NCBI RefSeq assembly: GCF_963666015.1
Contig: NZ_OY762555.1
Span: 1,860,001-1,924,000, forward strand
Length of the DNA: 64,000 nt
Origin: an uncultured Sphaerochaeta sp.
GTDB lineage: Bacteria; Spirochaetota; Spirochaetia; Sphaerochaetales; Sphaerochaetaceae
Direction: 5' to 3'
Part shown: in pieces, positions 53,618-63,048 of the stretch
How positions within the stretch are numbered: position 1 is the stretch's first letter
How the letters are laid out: each line of letters begins with the position of its first letter
Translations under genes and position numbers: made by a program
The notes under the pieces: generated by a model
What the model saw: the letters and a program-made list of their open reading frames with translations, nothing else
The model's database searches: none
Told to the model about the DNA's origin: nothing

Positions 53618-55126
53618 TTAGGTAATCGGGGCTGGATTGAAGAAGCAGAGGAAGTTGTTCAGCCCATATTGTTCACTGAAGGGTTTCTTTCCACTTGCAA
53701 CATCCAATATCAGGTTGAACAAGCGCTCCCCAACCACTTCGACAGTCTCCTCCCCGGTAGCAATGGAGCCTGCATCAAGATCGATCAGATCCTGCCACAT
53801 ATGCTTCATCGCATTACGGCTGGAAACCTTGATGACCGGAGCTTCTGCCAAACCATACGGTGTTCCACGCCCGGTCATGAAGACCTGGACGGTCATCCCG
53901 CTGGCAAGCTGGCTGGGACCACAGACAATATCACTTGCAGGGGTGGCAGCGAAGATAAGCCCTTTCTTGGAGGGAAGCTCTCCCGGTCCAAGCACCTCGA
54001 CTATAGGAGCATGTCCACTCTTCACGATGGAACCCATCGCTTTCTCAACAATGTTGGAAAGGCCTCCCTTCTTGTTTCCCGGAGTAGGGTTTGCACTGCG
54101 ATCCACACTTCCCTTTGCAAGGTATTCATCATACCAGCCGATTTCAGCAACCAATTTCTTGAGAGCTTCCTCGTCCTTGCAACGCTCGGCAAGCAAATGC
54201 ACCCCATCACGGACCTCGGTGACTTCACTGAACATCACCGTGGCACCACCTGAGACAAGAAGGTCACTGGCATAGCCCGCACTTGGATTGGCCGTCACAC
54301 CACTGAAAGCATCACTGCCACCACACTGCATGCCAACACAGAGTTTCTCAAGTGGCAAGGGCTTGCGCTTACGCTGATCAAGCTTCTTGAGCTTATGCTC
54401 CGCCATAGCCAGCAAGGCATCCATCATCGGCTGAAACCCTGGATGGTCCTGGAGAATGATTACATTCTCTGGGGTATTCTCTTCATCACTGAGCAACTTA
54501 TCAACGGTGAGTTTCTCACAGCCGAGGCCAACCACCATAATCTCACCACCAAAGTTGGGGTTCTTGATCGTATTCTTGATTGAACGAATAGGAACCACTG
54601 CATCAGGAGCGTTTATAGCTACCCCGCAACCATAGGCATGATTTAAGGCAACCACTCCATCAACATTTGGATAGTGAGGAAGCAATTCAGCCTGAATTCG
54701 TTTCACCAATTGGTCCACAACCCCACTGACACACTGCACCGTGGTGGTAATAGCAAGGATATTACGGGTTCCGGCAAACCCACCATCGGGGTTCTCGTAA
54801 CCCTCGAAGGTGAGCCGTTTAGGCTGGGGAAGAACCACCTCATCAGGTTCACTGAAAGAGAGAGACTCCAAAGGAGGCTGGAGGGGAAGCTCAAGAGAGT
54901 TTTCGTTTATCCAAGCACCCCTCTTTACGTCTTCCAGCAGATAGCCGAGGACCACCCCATAACGGATGACCTCGTCCCCTTTCTGCATATCCTGCAAGGC
55001 CACCTTGTGGCCCTGGGGAATATCAGAGAGGAGCGTGATATCATCGACTACATCCCCTTTTCGGGATGCTTCAGTGATAATGGCAACCGTATCCCTGGAA
55101 TCGATCTTCAGGAGCAATGCATTCAT
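53618..55126 (-). CDS. garD: Galactarate dehydratase
   Basis: The 502-residue enzyme has the N-terminal SAF-like domain (H-K-V-A-L near residue 40, V-I-R-Y-G) and the large UxaA/GarD domain. Blocks very close to E. coli GarD are visible: Y-G-C-G-V-A-I-N-A-P near 163, G-M-Q-C-G-G-S-D-A-F-S-G near 269, and N-P-A-P at the C-terminus. It removes water from D-galactarate to give 5-keto-4-deoxyglucarate. Altronate dehydratase UxaA is the alternative, but motifs and the gudD/garR context favour GarD. The ATG at 55126 overlaps the tctA stop by four bases. Confidence 0.9.
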   Translation of the reverse strand: MNALLLKIDSRDTVAIITEASRKGDVVDDITLLSDIPQGHKVALQDMQKGDEVIRYGVVLGYLLEDVKRGAWINENSLELPLQPPLESLSFSEPDEVVLPQPKRLTFEGYENPDGGFAGTRNILAITTTVQCVSGVVDQLVKRIQAELLPHYPNVDGVVALNHAYGCGVAINAPDAVVPIRSIKNTIKNPNFGGEIMVVGLGCEKLTVDKLLSDEENTPENVIILQDHPGFQPMMDALLAMAEHKLKKLDQRKRKPLPLEKLCVGMQCGGSDAFSGVTANPSAGYASDLLVSGGATVMFSEVTEVRDGVHLLAERCKDEEALKKLVAEIGWYDEYLAKGSVDRSANPTPGNKKGGLSNIVEKAMGSIVKSGHAPIVEVLGPGELPSKKGLIFAATPASDIVCGPSQLASGMTVQVFMTGRGTPYGLAEAPVIKVSSRNAMKHMWQDLIDLDAGSIATGEETVEVVGERLFNLILDVASGKKPFSEQYGLNNFLCFFNPAPIT

Positions 55127-56613
55127 TTCTTTGCCTTCCTCGCCAGTCTCTTTGTCTTCCACTCATCATAGAAAGCGTATGCCAAGGAGATCACGATCAG
55201 GACCCAGATGCCATTCCCGATCGGTCGGGAGAAGAATGTCATCAAGTCTCCTCCAGATCCCTTGATTGAATCAACAAAGTACTTCTCTAGGTCACTACCA
55301 AGAATAAAGCCGATGAGGAATGAGGGAATGCTGTACTTGAACTTTGCAAAGAAGTATCCAACCACACCAAAGAAGAGCATTGCCCACACATCAAACATAT
55401 TTCCGTTCTGCGTGGCGTAACTACCAACTGTACAGAGCAGGATGATGACAGGATAGATTCTCGCCTTCGGGAAGTTGATAACCTTAACAATGTATTTAAT
55501 TGGATAGAACATCACAATGTACATGAAGATATTTGCAACACCCATGGCAACCAGAATCGTTTTCCAGATATCAGGGTTGTTGGTGATAAACAGTGGTCCA
55601 ACCTGGATTCCCTGAAGCATGAACGCTCCGATGAGTACCGCAGTGGTACTGTCACCGGGTATACCGAGGGAGAGCAAGGGGATCAAGGCACCACCGGTCA
55701 AACCGTTGTTGGCCCCTTCACTTGCGACTAATCCACCAATATAGCCGGTACCGAACTTCTCTGGATGCTTACTCATGCTCTTTGCCTGTGAATAGGAGAG
55801 CAAGGAAGCTGCTGAGCCTCCAACACCAGGAAGGACGCCGACAAAGGTACCGATAAGACCACTACGAATCAGATTGAGTCCCTGTCCCTTAAAATCCTTG
55901 AAGGAGAACTTACGGGTCTCATGGTTCAGATCAATATCCCGATGCTCTTCCTTGATGCCGGTCTCAGCCTCCTGGAAGATCTGCACCAGTGCAAAGAGAC
56001 CGATGAGGACAGGCAGAAGCTGGAATCCCATGCGTAGATCAACACGGAACAGTTTGGGCACCATGCGCATCGTATTGTTGTCAGCAAACTGGCCAATGAG
56101 GGAGATCAAGACACCGGCAAACCCGGCAAAGATTCCCTTGATCATACTTCCCTTGCTCAAGGCAGCAATGATAGTCAGGGCAAATACAATGATGAGGAAC
56201 TTCTCAATGGCAGAGAAGTTGATCGCCAGGCGTGCAAGCGGTGGGGTGAAAAACCAGAGGCTGGCAAGACTGATTAGTCCACCAATCAAACTCGCGGTAA
56301 TACCAATCCTGAGCGCCCTGAGTCCCTCGCCACGCTTGGCCATGGGGAATCCATCAAAGCCAGTACAAATGGAAGAGGGAGTCCCCGGGATATTGAGCAG
56401 GATAGCTGGGATCAAACCACCAGAGATACCACCAACATAGAGTCCCAACAAGAGGAACAAACTGGTGGTAAGACTATATGCATAGGTAAGGGGAAGGAAG
56501 ATGGCAATCGCCATCGTTGCTGTCATGCCGGGAAGGGAGCCAAATACAATACCGATGCTTACACCGAGCAATGACATGAAAATCTGTAACAATCCGAATG
56601 AAAATACTTCCAT
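55123..56613 (-). CDS. tctA: Tripartite tricarboxylate transporter, large permease TctA (hexarate system)
   Basis: The 496-residue permease has about 12 helices and TctA motifs G-S-L-P-G-M-T near residue 25, N-I-P-G-T-P-S near 70, and G-V-L-P-G-V-G-G-S in the second repeat. It is distinct from the TctA at 46164. Translational coupling to garD implies that the imported substrate is galactarate/glucarate or a related sugar diacid. Confidence 0.94.
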   Translation of the reverse strand: MEVFSFGLLQIFMSLLGVSIGIVFGSLPGMTATMAIAIFLPLTYAYSLTTSLFLLLGLYVGGISGGLIPAILLNIPGTPSSICTGFDGFPMAKRGEGLRALRIGITASLIGGLISLASLWFFTPPLARLAINFSAIEKFLIIVFALTIIAALSKGSMIKGIFAGFAGVLISLIGQFADNNTMRMVPKLFRVDLRMGFQLLPVLIGLFALVQIFQEAETGIKEEHRDIDLNHETRKFSFKDFKGQGLNLIRSGLIGTFVGVLPGVGGSAASLLSYSQAKSMSKHPEKFGTGYIGGLVASEGANNGLTGGALIPLLSLGIPGDSTTAVLIGAFMLQGIQVGPLFITNNPDIWKTILVAMGVANIFMYIVMFYPIKYIVKVINFPKARIYPVIILLCTVGSYATQNGNMFDVWAMLFFGVVGYFFAKFKYSIPSFLIGFILGSDLEKYFVDSIKGSGGDLMTFFSRPIGNGIWVLIVISLAYAFYDEWKTKRLARKAKK

Positions 56614-56628
56614 AGCTCGCCTCCTTAT

Positions 56629-57084
56629 TTACGGCAGGGTAATCTTGAAGACCTGGCCGAAAAAGAACCAGATTAGCAGCGAGGATACGACTGCAATAAT
56701 CAGGGAGATCAGCAAGGACCTGAAGTCATGGTTCGACCAAAATTTCTTGGTCTTGAAGGCAACAGGAATAGAGGAGAGCTGGTGAATCCCTACAAACAAT
56801 ACATTGAACATGAAGATAAATATAATCGATGCAGGGAGAAACCCGAGCAATTCCATAGAGGGAATGTATAAGACAAGAAGGATCAAGGTTCCTGGAAGAC
56901 GTACCTTATCCCAGTCTTTCTCAAAGAAATGATAGTTCTTGAAATTGAAGAACGGCGTTCCTTGTCTTTTGCACTTCAATGCACGCTGGATCAGCATGAT
57001 GATGGCCAAGAAGGCCAGGATACCCATGATGATCGGAGGGAAGATCCAGTGGGACGTTGAAAGTTTGTAATCAATATGCGGCAT
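56629..57084 (-). CDS. tctB: Tripartite tricarboxylate transporter, small permease TctB
   Basis: The 151-residue protein has four membrane helices in the TctB pattern, including a C-terminal helix pair (I-A-V-V-S-S-L-L-I-W-F-F-F-G). It lies 15 bases before tctA and 70 after tctC, with a strong hairpin in the latter gap. Confidence 0.85.
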   Translation of the reverse strand: MPHIDYKLSTSHWIFPPIIMGILAFLAIIMLIQRALKCKRQGTPFFNFKNYHFFEKDWDKVRLPGTLILLVLYIPSMELLGFLPASIIFIFMFNVLFVGIHQLSSIPVAFKTKKFWSNHDFRSLLISLIIAVVSSLLIWFFFGQVFKITLP

Positions 57085-57100
57085 AGGTTTCTCCTCATAG

Positions 57101-57132
57101 ACTGACTGCAGGGCATAGGTCCTGCAGTCAGT
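57101..57132 (-). terminator. Hairpin between tctC and tctB (hexarate system)
   Basis: ACTGACTGCAGG and CCTGCAGTCAGT form a perfect 12-bp stem with an 8-base loop. It lies 22 bases after the tctC stop and overlaps the tctB leader, so it could also affect tctB translation. Confidence 0.72.
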
Positions 57133-57154
57133 ATACCATTAGGAATTAAAAGTA

Positions 57155-58186
57155 TTACAGAACCAGATCGTCCAAGGACGGAGCTCTGTCGATCAAGCCC
57201 TGAAGGCTGTCACGCTTATCATAGATGAATGCTTTGCTCTCTTCGACATTGAGGTACTTACCAGGACGGAAGTTCATCTTACCCAGGTCAGCCTTCAAGC
57301 CAGGATCAGCATTCACATTCTTCATAGCAGCTTCAAGCTCAGCTACCAATTCTGCTGGGAAATCCTTTGGCAGGTAGATCAGAAAGTCCTTGGCGAAGCG
57401 GAACTCTTTTCCATCAAGGGTGATGCCAAGATCAGCATAGCTGGCCTCATCAACGCCTTCGATATTATCCAGAAGACCCATATACTTCATGGCAAGCTTC
57501 GGATCATCTGTCTGGGTGTACTGCAGAAGACTGGTGTAGTCAGCGAAGATTATGTCAGCATTTCCGTCCCAGAGCATTTGGAGCTTGTCACCGGTGGATC
57601 CACCGATTACTACGCGGATTCTGTCAGCAATCTCAGCACCATAGGTGTCCATGACCCACTGCCAGTATACGATGAATCCAACGTGGGAAACACCACCAGC
57701 TTCACAAGCCATGCGGACGACTTTACTAGGATTCTTCTTCAGGTATTCAGGTACCTCAGCAAGACTCTCATAGGGAGCCTCAACCTTTGCACCCCAAGCA
57801 CTGCCAGGATTCTGTGCAATACGAGGACCCACGGTCATATTCTCAAGACTGTACATCTCGTCATATGCCCCAAAGGAGATGCCAAGATAGGTCATGTCAT
57901 GGAACATCATGATGGTGTTCCCATCGGGTTTGACGGTCTGCATGGCATCCAGTGCAACAGCAGCGCCTACAGCATCAACTTTCAGATTAGCACCAAGTTC
58001 CTTGCCGAGATAGCGACTGACCGTTTCTGCAATCAAATAGGAATCACCACCGGTAGAGGTGGAACCAATAACAACACGTACATTCTTCCCTTCAAAAGTG
58101 GGAACAGCTTCCTCACCGGCACCTGCTGCGAACAGCGCACCACCGGCTAACATCAAACAGAGCGAGAGAAGCAATAGTTTCTTCAT
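57155..58186 (-). CDS. tctC: Tripartite tricarboxylate transporter binding protein TctC (hexarate system)
   Basis: The 343-residue secreted protein has a signal peptide (M-K-K-L, ending ALFAAG). The Bug-family glycine-rich loop is modified to G-S-T-S-T-G-G-D-S near residue 42. It is first in the tctC-tctB-tctA-garD operon and should bind a sugar diacid. Sequence differs widely from the TctC at 48317, as expected for different ligands. Confidence 0.85.
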   Translation of the reverse strand: MKKLLLLSLCLMLAGGALFAAGAGEEAVPTFEGKNVRVVIGSTSTGGDSYLIAETVSRYLGKELGANLKVDAVGAAVALDAMQTVKPDGNTIMMFHDMTYLGISFGAYDEMYSLENMTVGPRIAQNPGSAWGAKVEAPYESLAEVPEYLKKNPSKVVRMACEAGGVSHVGFIVYWQWVMDTYGAEIADRIRVVIGGSTGDKLQMLWDGNADIIFADYTSLLQYTQTDDPKLAMKYMGLLDNIEGVDEASYADLGITLDGKEFRFAKDFLIYLPKDFPAELVAELEAAMKNVNADPGLKADLGKMNFRPGKYLNVEESKAFIYDKRDSLQGLIDRAPSLDDLVL

Positions 58187-58658
58187 ACGATACTCTCCTT
58201 TCTAAACTAAGCATCCCCGGATGAGGATTTCAATATGTGGATCCCTGCTAACAGGTCCAGATCCATAACAGACGAATAGTGACCGCTTCCAGGAGGCATA
58301 CCACTTCCCGGTTACAGCGCCTTATCCATATCAATAGCCTAAGCTTGGATTTTCCATATGTCAACGAAAAAATTATATTTTTCAAAAACATTTTGATTTT
58401 TCTATAATAATTAATAAAATAATCAACTAACTTGTGAAAGAATATACACCATTTGCAAAAGTACGAGTATATCAGTAAAATATGACCTAATCGCATTTTA
58501 GTATTTGTTATACAACAAATTATTCAAATCTATTCCCAAGTTTTCATTCATGAATCCCATTTGCAATCGTCGTCTAAAATTCATAAACCATGCGGATATG
58601 CACTAGATTATGTATAATGGCATTAGAATTTTATAAAGCTCCTTATAACGCGCGCATG
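58187..58658. other. Intergenic region upstream of hexarate tct operon
   Basis: This 472-base AT-rich gap contains the tctC promoter and the end of the minus-strand AEC gene's transcript. A perfect inverted repeat ATTTGTT-ATAC-AACAAAT lies at 58503-58520. A sequence GGCATACCA near 58297 resembles half of the proposed IclR site. No gene is supported. Confidence 0.4.
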
Positions 58659-59573
58659 CTATAAAACCATTCCCCAAATCGGAATGGAGATCAGGGACAG
58701 GAAGGTACTGACAATCACCAACTTTGAAGCATAGATGGTATCCCTCCCATATTTGGAGGCAAGGATTACCGTGGAAGACCCCCCAGGCATCGCTGCCAAG
58801 ATAACTGAGACTCCAATGATCAGGGGATCGAGTCCGAGGAGCTTCGTGACCAGGAATGAAACAAAAGGAATGAATCCAAGACGTAACAAGGAAAAACCAA
58901 CGAGATTTCGGTCAAGGCGGAGGTGTTCCCTCTTCATCTCAGCAAACAGGGAACCGATAAGCATCATGGACAGGGCCGTGGTGCAACCGGCAAGAGAGGA
59001 TAGCGTCATTTCCATAAACGAAGGAATCTTAACCGGGAACAACATCCAGAGCAGTCCAACGTACACCGCGACCATACAGGGGTGAAGGATGACTTTCAGC
59101 GTGGCTTGCTTCCTGTTGACTGCTGCCGCTCTGAAAATGGAAAGGCCGGCGGTCCACATGACGATTCGCTGGGGAATCAGGTATATGGAAGCATACATGA
59201 ACCCAGCTGCCCCAAAGAGCTCTCCTGCAATGGGTAATCCGAGAAACCCTGCGTTGGATACCAAAAGGCCATACCGCAAGACACTCTTCTTTCCCTGCTC
59301 CTGCTTACCATAGGTTACCTTTGAGAGCAGAAAACAGAATAGTTGGATACCTACTGACACAAAAAAGATTATGGAGAAGGAGAGCAGTATTTCCCTACTG
59401 ACATCCATTCTGAAGGAGAGAATGATGCTGCTCGGCAAGGTCACATAAAGCACGAGGTCGGTCAGAAACCCTTTCGTGTGTTCACTGAACAACCCCACTT
59501 TTCGAAGCAATGCCCCTACCGCCAATAAAGCGAAGAGTTGCCCTTGCAGGTTCCATAGACTTGCGAGATCCAT
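58659..59573 (-). CDS. AEC-family (auxin efflux carrier-like) transporter
   Basis: The 304-residue membrane protein has about ten helices in the AEC/BART layout. It has N-A-G-F-L-G-L-P-I near residue 108 and a C-terminal A-A-M-P-G-G-S-S-T motif near 270. Bacterial members move organic acids. I chose the ATG at 59573, two codons after a TTG, preceded by AAGGAAG. It lies 34 bases after gudD and is likely co-transcribed, so it may carry hexarates or their breakdown products. Confidence 0.85.
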   Translation of the reverse strand: MDLASLWNLQGQLFALLAVGALLRKVGLFSEHTKGFLTDLVLYVTLPSSIILSFRMDVSREILLSFSIIFFVSVGIQLFCFLLSKVTYGKQEQGKKSVLRYGLLVSNAGFLGLPIAGELFGAAGFMYASIYLIPQRIVMWTAGLSIFRAAAVNRKQATLKVILHPCMVAVYVGLLWMLFPVKIPSFMEMTLSSLAGCTTALSMMLIGSLFAEMKREHLRLDRNLVGFSLLRLGFIPFVSFLVTKLLGLDPLIIGVSVILAAMPGGSSTVILASKYGRDTIYASKLVIVSTFLSLISIPIWGMVL

Positions 59574-59607
59574 ATGCAATTTCTTCCTTCAGTTCCCAAC
59601 GACCACC

Positions 59608-60933
59608 TTAACGAACCAAGGCAGGGCTCTTGGGATCGAACTTCCAACCAGGGATCAGGAACTGCATACCCTCTGCATCATCCCGAGCACCAAGCTTCTG
59701 GTCGACATACAACTGGTGAGCTTTCTCAACCTGAGCCCGATCGACCTCGATACCCAGTCCTGGTTTACCGGTGAGTGCAATATGCCCATCCTCAATCTTC
59801 ATCGGATCGACACTCAGACGCTCGATTCCCTCCTGCCAGATCCAATGGGTATCGATTGCCGTTGGATTGCCCGGTACGGCCGCCCCTACATGGGCGATCA
59901 TGGCAAGGGAGATATCAAAGTGGTTATTAGAGTGGGAGCCCCAGGTAAGACCAAACTCATCACAGAGCTGGCCAACCCTGACAGCCCCGCTCATCGTCCA
60001 GAAGTGACAATCGGCAAGAGGGATATCTACACTCTGCAACTCCAGGGAGTGACCGAACTGTCTCCAGTCAGTGGCAATCATATTCGTTGCGGTAGGAAGG
60101 CCGGTAGCACGACGGAACTCACTGAGTACCTCCCGTCCACTGTACCCATTCTCTGCACCACAAGGGTCCTCACAGTAGGTAAGAATCCCGTGCATATCCT
60201 TGCAGAGGCTGATTGCCTCCTTGAGTGACCAGCCGCCATTTGGGTCGAGTGTCATTCGTGCATCAGGATAGGCTTTCTTCATAGCCTTGATCACCTCAAT
60301 CTCCTGCTTGCCTTGCAGCACGCCTCCCTTGAGCTTGAAGTCCTTGAAGCCATAGAGGTCCTGGCTTGAGCGGGCAAGCTCAACCACTGCATCTGCATCA
60401 AGAGCTTCTTCATGGCGAAGACGATACCAGTCCTCACTGTTCTTTTCATCAGCGTAATACGGAAGGTTGGTCTTCTTGCGATCTCCGATGAAGAAGAGAT
60501 ACCCGAGTACCTTTACACGATCCCTAATCTTTCCATCCCCCAGAAGGGATGCAACAGGAACTTCAAGATATTTACCCAAGAGGTCCAGAAGCGGAGCTTC
60601 AATTGCGGTAACTACGTGGATTCCTGTGCGCAAATCGAATGTTTGTAGACCACGTACATCATTCTCGTCATTCCCGAGTGCTTCCTTGACCTTCAGGAGT
60701 GTCTGCTTGTATTCGCTGATCTTGGAACCCTCAACCACAAGCTTCACATCTTCAAGAGCTTTGGTTATCTTCTGTCCTCCTGGGACCTCGCCTACGCCGG
60801 TGTTTCCCTGGCTATCGGTCAAAATAACAATATTACGAGTAAAATAGGGCCCATGGGCTCCACTGAGGTTGAGCAGCATGCTGTCCTTTCCTGCTACGGG
60901 AAAGACTTCCATTTTCTGAATATAGGGAATCAT
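59608..60933 (-). CDS. gudD: Glucarate dehydratase
   Basis: This 441-residue enolase-superfamily enzyme shows the glucarate dehydratase active site: base pair Lys200-x-Lys202, metal ligands Asp230 and Glu255 (C-E-D-P-C-G), Asn284, and catalytic His338 in S-H-S-N-N-H-F-D. Length and motifs match GudD closely. It converts D-glucarate (and L-idarate) to 5-keto-4-deoxyglucarate, the same product as GarD. The start follows AGGAGGAG. A 15-bp site shared with the garR promoter lies 36 bases upstream. Confidence 0.95.
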   Translation of the reverse strand: MIPYIQKMEVFPVAGKDSMLLNLSGAHGPYFTRNIVILTDSQGNTGVGEVPGGQKITKALEDVKLVVEGSKISEYKQTLLKVKEALGNDENDVRGLQTFDLRTGIHVVTAIEAPLLDLLGKYLEVPVASLLGDGKIRDRVKVLGYLFFIGDRKKTNLPYYADEKNSEDWYRLRHEEALDADAVVELARSSQDLYGFKDFKLKGGVLQGKQEIEVIKAMKKAYPDARMTLDPNGGWSLKEAISLCKDMHGILTYCEDPCGAENGYSGREVLSEFRRATGLPTATNMIATDWRQFGHSLELQSVDIPLADCHFWTMSGAVRVGQLCDEFGLTWGSHSNNHFDISLAMIAHVGAAVPGNPTAIDTHWIWQEGIERLSVDPMKIEDGHIALTGKPGLGIEVDRAQVEKAHQLYVDQKLGARDDAEGMQFLIPGWKFDPKSPALVR

Positions 60934-61251
60934 ATATATCTCCTCCTAGCTTATGAGCAGGTACATTAAGGTATTCGGTGTACCGTATCTATTTCATGCT
61001 ATAGTGCTTTTTCTGATATGTCAATTTTTATTATAGATTTTATAATTTGTATTTGGTTTTTTATAACTTTGTTTGAGCTTATTACCTACATTTTCATGGA
61101 TTTATGTAGTTATAAAAGCTATCTACATCATTTTCATAGGCATAGCATAGATGATTATCGTATTTCCTTTGATAATTTTATGGATGCATGCGATACTATA
61201 ATTGTGTTATAATAATTTGCATATATTTCAAATAGGAAAGAGGACGTTATC
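60934..61251. other. Divergent gap gudD / iclR-type gene
   Basis: This 318-base, strongly AT-rich spacer carries the gudD promoter on one side and the regulator promoter on the other. It holds the operator at 60970-60984 and short inverted repeats such as ATTATA-5-TATAAT at 61030-61046. A 64-codon plus-strand frame inside it is low-complexity hydrophobic and not supported as a gene. Confidence 0.45.
60970..60984. promoter_or_regulatory. Shared operator site upstream of gudD
   Basis: GGTATTCGGTGTACC matches the minus-strand site at 63980-63994 (GGTATTCGGCATACC) at 13 of 15 positions. Both have GGTA/TACC arms. It lies 36 bases upstream of the gudD start and 267 from the IclR gene. Confidence 0.6.
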
Positions 61252-62043
61252 ATGCCGAATGACACAGACAAATACAACATCAAAGCTGTTTCACGCTGCT
61301 TCCAGATACTCGATTTTGCCGCTGAGCAGAATGGCCCCATCTCCATCCAGGACGTCTGTACCGCCTTGGACACCAACAGCAATATGGCTTTTCGCTTGCT
61401 GGCAAGCTTACAGAGTTCCGGGTACATGACCAAAGACCCCTACACCGGGTTGTATGCGATCAGCCTAAAGACGCTCAAACTCAGCAGAAGTGCACTTCAC
61501 TCCCAGGAAATTCGGAAAGTTACCATGCCCTACTTGGAGCTTCTATGGAATCAATTCCCCAAGGCAAACGTCAATATGGCTGTCTTCTACAACGGGGAAG
61601 TACTTATGCTCGACCGAATTGACACCCAGAGCACTCCTCGTACCTATTTTACTCCAGGCAGGCAGTTACCCATTCACTGTACGGCACTGGGGAAAGTACT
61701 TACCAGCGAACTGGAAGAAAATCAGGTGGATGCCCTGCTTAGGGAAAAAGGCCTTGCCAAATATACCGAACAGACCATTACCGACCCAATTGCATTCAAG
61801 AAAGAACTTGCAAAGGTTCGCAGTGAAGGTTGCGCCCGTGACCGCAATGAGTTCATCGACGGGGACAACTGCTCCGCTGTTCCGGTAAGAGGGAGGGACG
61901 GGAAGATCATAGCAGGGATCAGTGTCAGTGCTTTGACCTCCAATATGAGTGTGGAGGAGATTGAGAGAGCCATTCCGCGTCTCAAGGATACCGCCAGCAG
62001 AATCTCTTATATGATGGGCTTTACCACGACGCCAGTACTGTAG
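61252..62043 (+). CDS. IclR-family transcriptional regulator
   Basis: The 263-residue protein has an N-terminal winged helix (A-V-S-R-C-F-Q-I-L-D near residue 12, then L-L-A-S-L-Q-S-S-G-Y) and the C-terminal IclR effector domain (P-I-H-C-T-A-L-G-K near 146, G-C-A-R-D-R-N-E, and V-P-V-R-G-R-D-G-K-I-I-A-G-I-S-V). Such regulators often control aldarate genes (KdgR type). It is divergent from gudD and followed by garR and the aldolase, so it is the likely regulator of this regulon. Confidence 0.92.
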   Translation: MPNDTDKYNIKAVSRCFQILDFAAEQNGPISIQDVCTALDTNSNMAFRLLASLQSSGYMTKDPYTGLYAISLKTLKLSRSALHSQEIRKVTMPYLELLWNQFPKANVNMAVFYNGEVLMLDRIDTQSTPRTYFTPGRQLPIHCTALGKVLTSELEENQVDALLREKGLAKYTEQTITDPIAFKKELAKVRSEGCARDRNEFIDGDNCSAVPVRGRDGKIIAGISVSALTSNMSVEEIERAIPRLKDTASRISYMMGFTTTPVL

Positions 62044-62073
62044 TCTGAACCAATAAAAGCATAAAGACAGAGA

Positions 62074-62100
62074 AGAGGGTCATCGTTATGATGACCCTCT
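62074..62100. terminator. Terminator between regulator and repeat copy 2
   Basis: A perfect 11-bp stem AGAGGGTCATC/GATGACCCTCT with a 5-base loop lies 30 bases after the regulator stop and 28 before the end of the convergent aldolase gene. It can act in both directions. Confidence 0.75.
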
Positions 62101-62128
62101 CATTGTATACGCTAGTTCTGGAAACGAG

Positions 62129-63034
62129 TTATTCCACGACGTCGAAGCCACCATCGATGAGGCTCTGACGGAGGTTCTCCATCTGAGCGGCCGGGCTTGG
62201 CATCGTGGGAAGGTAGGGCCTGCCCACCTTGCTCCCCACCAGGTTCGCAAGGTCCTTGGTGGCCACGGGGAAGCTCGACTTGTCGGTCGCCAGGCGGATC
62301 GGGTTCAGCCTCAGCTGCGCCTCCAGCGATCCCTTGATGTCCCCGGCCACATATCTCTCGTAGATCGAGCACACCAGGGAAGGCAGGTAGTTCGCCGTCG
62401 AGCACACCGCACCGACCGCCCCGACCCCGAGGCCCGAGTAGATCAGCGTGTCCTTCCCGCTCAGTACCTTGAAGCCGATGTCGGCGTTCCGCCTCACGAA
62501 CTCCATCGTCTGCGTCAGGTCCCCGCTCGAGTCCTTCATCCCCACCAGGTTGGGGATGCTGTGCGCAAGCTCCTGGACCAGGTCCTGGCTCATCGCGTAC
62601 CCGCACCGCCCGGGGTTGTTGTACAGCAGCACCGGCACCTCGCTCACTGAGGCCGCTATCGTCCGGAAGTGCTGCTTCAGCTCCTCCTCCGTCGGCTTCA
62701 GGAACATCGGCTGCAGCACCGACACGCTCCTTGCCCCCAGGCGCACTCCCATCTTCGCCAGGCGCACGCACTTGCTCGTGCGTATCGCCCCCACTCCCAT
62801 GTAGATAGGCACCCGCCCTGCGCACTGGTCCACCATGATCCCCAGGGCCTCTTCCATCTCGCCCTCTTCCATCATGTAGAACTCCCCGTTAGACCCGAAG
62901 GCAAGGATACCGGAGCACCCCCCCTCGATGACGTAGTCCACCAGGTTTCTCAGCGACTGCTCGTCTATGCGCTCGTCCTCCGTGATCGGGGTCACGATCG
63001 GGGGTATGATCCCCTTGATGAAACTCGTATCCAT
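62129..63034 (-). CDS. DapA-family (dihydrodipicolinate synthase-like) aldolase
   Basis: The 301-residue TIM-barrel enzyme has the DapA-family active site: G-S-N-G-E at 47-51 (G-T-T-G-E in DapA), Tyr138 in Y-N-N-P and Schiff-base Lys167 in G-M-K-D-S-S-G. It starts at ATG 63034 after AAAGGAG. Since it is paired with garR and near gudD and garD, and no GarL-type aldolase lies in this cluster, it is probably the 5-keto-4-deoxyglucarate aldolase giving pyruvate and tartronate semialdehyde. A dehydratase/decarboxylase role, as in KdgD enzymes of this family, is the alternative. Confidence 0.85.
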   Translation of the reverse strand: MDTSFIKGIIPPIVTPITEDERIDEQSLRNLVDYVIEGGCSGILAFGSNGEFYMMEEGEMEEALGIMVDQCAGRVPIYMGVGAIRTSKCVRLAKMGVRLGARSVSVLQPMFLKPTEEELKQHFRTIAASVSEVPVLLYNNPGRCGYAMSQDLVQELAHSIPNLVGMKDSSGDLTQTMEFVRRNADIGFKVLSGKDTLIYSGLGVGAVGAVCSTANYLPSLVCSIYERYVAGDIKGSLEAQLRLNPIRLATDKSSFPVATKDLANLVGSKVGRPYLPTMPSPAAQMENLRQSLIDGGFDVVE

Positions 63035-63048
63035 GACTCTCTCCTTTC

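Noticed and set aside
58248..58496. 82-codon minus-strand frame upstream of tctC
   Set aside because: AT-driven composition, no ribosome site and no family resemblance; the region is better read as a promoter.
61018..61212. 64-codon frame in the gudD/IclR gap
   Set aside because: Low-complexity product from AT-rich DNA with no ribosome site; it lies in a promoter region.
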